This document shows positions 13,984 through 14,066 of a DNA stretch of 14,066 nt, piece after piece. The notes below the pieces were generated by a model. That model searched no databases and was not told the DNA's origin. It worked only from the letters and a program-made list of their open reading frames with translations. The stretch is from the NCBI RefSeq assembly GCF_036555685.1, contig NZ_DATBKY010000223.1, forward strand, positions 1 through 14,066, written 5' to 3'. The DNA is from Actinophytocola sp036555685 (GTDB lineage Bacteria > Actinomycetota > Actinomycetes > Mycobacteriales > Pseudonocardiaceae). The position numbers and the translations under genes were made by a program. Within the stretch, counting starts at the first letter, position 1. Each line of letters opens with the position of its first letter.

Positions 13984-14066
13984 CGCGAGTCCAACGTTCC
14001 GGCACCGCGAGTCCAACACTCCCGACACCCGGGTGTCAGACTCGCGGTTGCTGAGTGTTGGACTCG
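13984..14066. repeat. Intergenic direct and inverted repeat cluster, cut by right edge
   Basis: Two direct copies, CGCGAGTCCAACGTTCC (13984-14000) and CGCGAGTCCAACACTCC (14006-14022), differ at two positions. The second contains CGAGTCCAACACTC (14008-14021), which is perfectly inverted at 14053-14066 (GAGTGTTGGACTCG). Between the arms are a perfect 14-bp palindrome GACACCCGGGTGTC (14024-14037) and GACTCGCG (14039-14046), complementary to CGCGAGTC at 14006-14013, so two alternative hairpins are possible. The right arm ends exactly at the window edge and probably continues. It begins 3 bp after echA19 and may serve as its terminator. From memory, similar GAGTCCAAC-type repeats are scattered between genes in Amycolatopsis-like genomes. 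Confidence 0.8.

Noticed and set aside
1..14066. tRNA, rRNA, CRISPR array, transposase, integrase, defence or phage genes
   Set aside because: None was seen on reading both strands; nearly all of the window is explained by the listed metabolic and transport genes.

Overview
The window is very GC-rich DNA, densely packed with genes whose stops and starts often overlap. It looks like an actinomycete chromosome. The gene families and their order match the mce4 / cholesterol side-chain catabolism region of Mycobacterium and Rhodococcus (yrbE4B-yrbE4A, hsd4A, fadE26-fadE27-fadD17, fadD19/echA19). The very high GC, the extra dehydrogenase genes and the intergenic repeat at the right edge suggest a non-mycobacterial actinomycete, possibly Pseudonocardiaceae (Amycolatopsis-like). 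That taxonomic guess is an inference.

Layout. A leftward block (1-5585) holds, in transcription order, a zinc alcohol dehydrogenase, an Hsd4A-like hydroxysteroid/hydroxyacyl-CoA dehydrogenase, an aldehyde dehydrogenase, a second SDR, yrbE4A and a truncated yrbE4B that runs off the left edge (mce4 genes would follow). A rightward block (5657-9886) holds fadE26, fadE27, fadD17 and a small DUF5302-type protein. The two blocks diverge from a 71-bp gap carrying a near-perfect KstR-type operator (5627-5640). A second leftward block (fadD19, an Rv1533-type nitronate monooxygenase-like gene, a NUDIX hydrolase; 13144 down to 9890) and rightward echA19 (13198-13980) diverge from another short gap with a second KstR-type site (13156-13169). 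The two central blocks converge at 9886/9890, where an imperfect hairpin spans both stop codons. A short-repeat cluster with inverted arms fills 13981-14066.

How the genes fit together. Mce4/YrbE4 imports sterol. FadD19 and FadD17 activate C8 and shorter side-chain acids to CoA thioesters, the FadE26-FadE27 heteromer dehydrogenates them, EchA19 hydrates, and Hsd4A oxidises the 3-hydroxyacyl-CoA and/or the 17beta-hydroxyl. The unusual part is the ADH-ALDH-SDR set in the import operon, which could carry side-chain alcohol to aldehyde to acid upstream of FadD19. No tRNA, rRNA, CRISPR array, transposase or phage gene was seen. I found no wholly new system. The points worth a second look are the dehydrogenase insertion, the NMO-NUDIX pair under a probable KstR promoter, a codon-use anomaly inside fadE27, and small structural curiosities.
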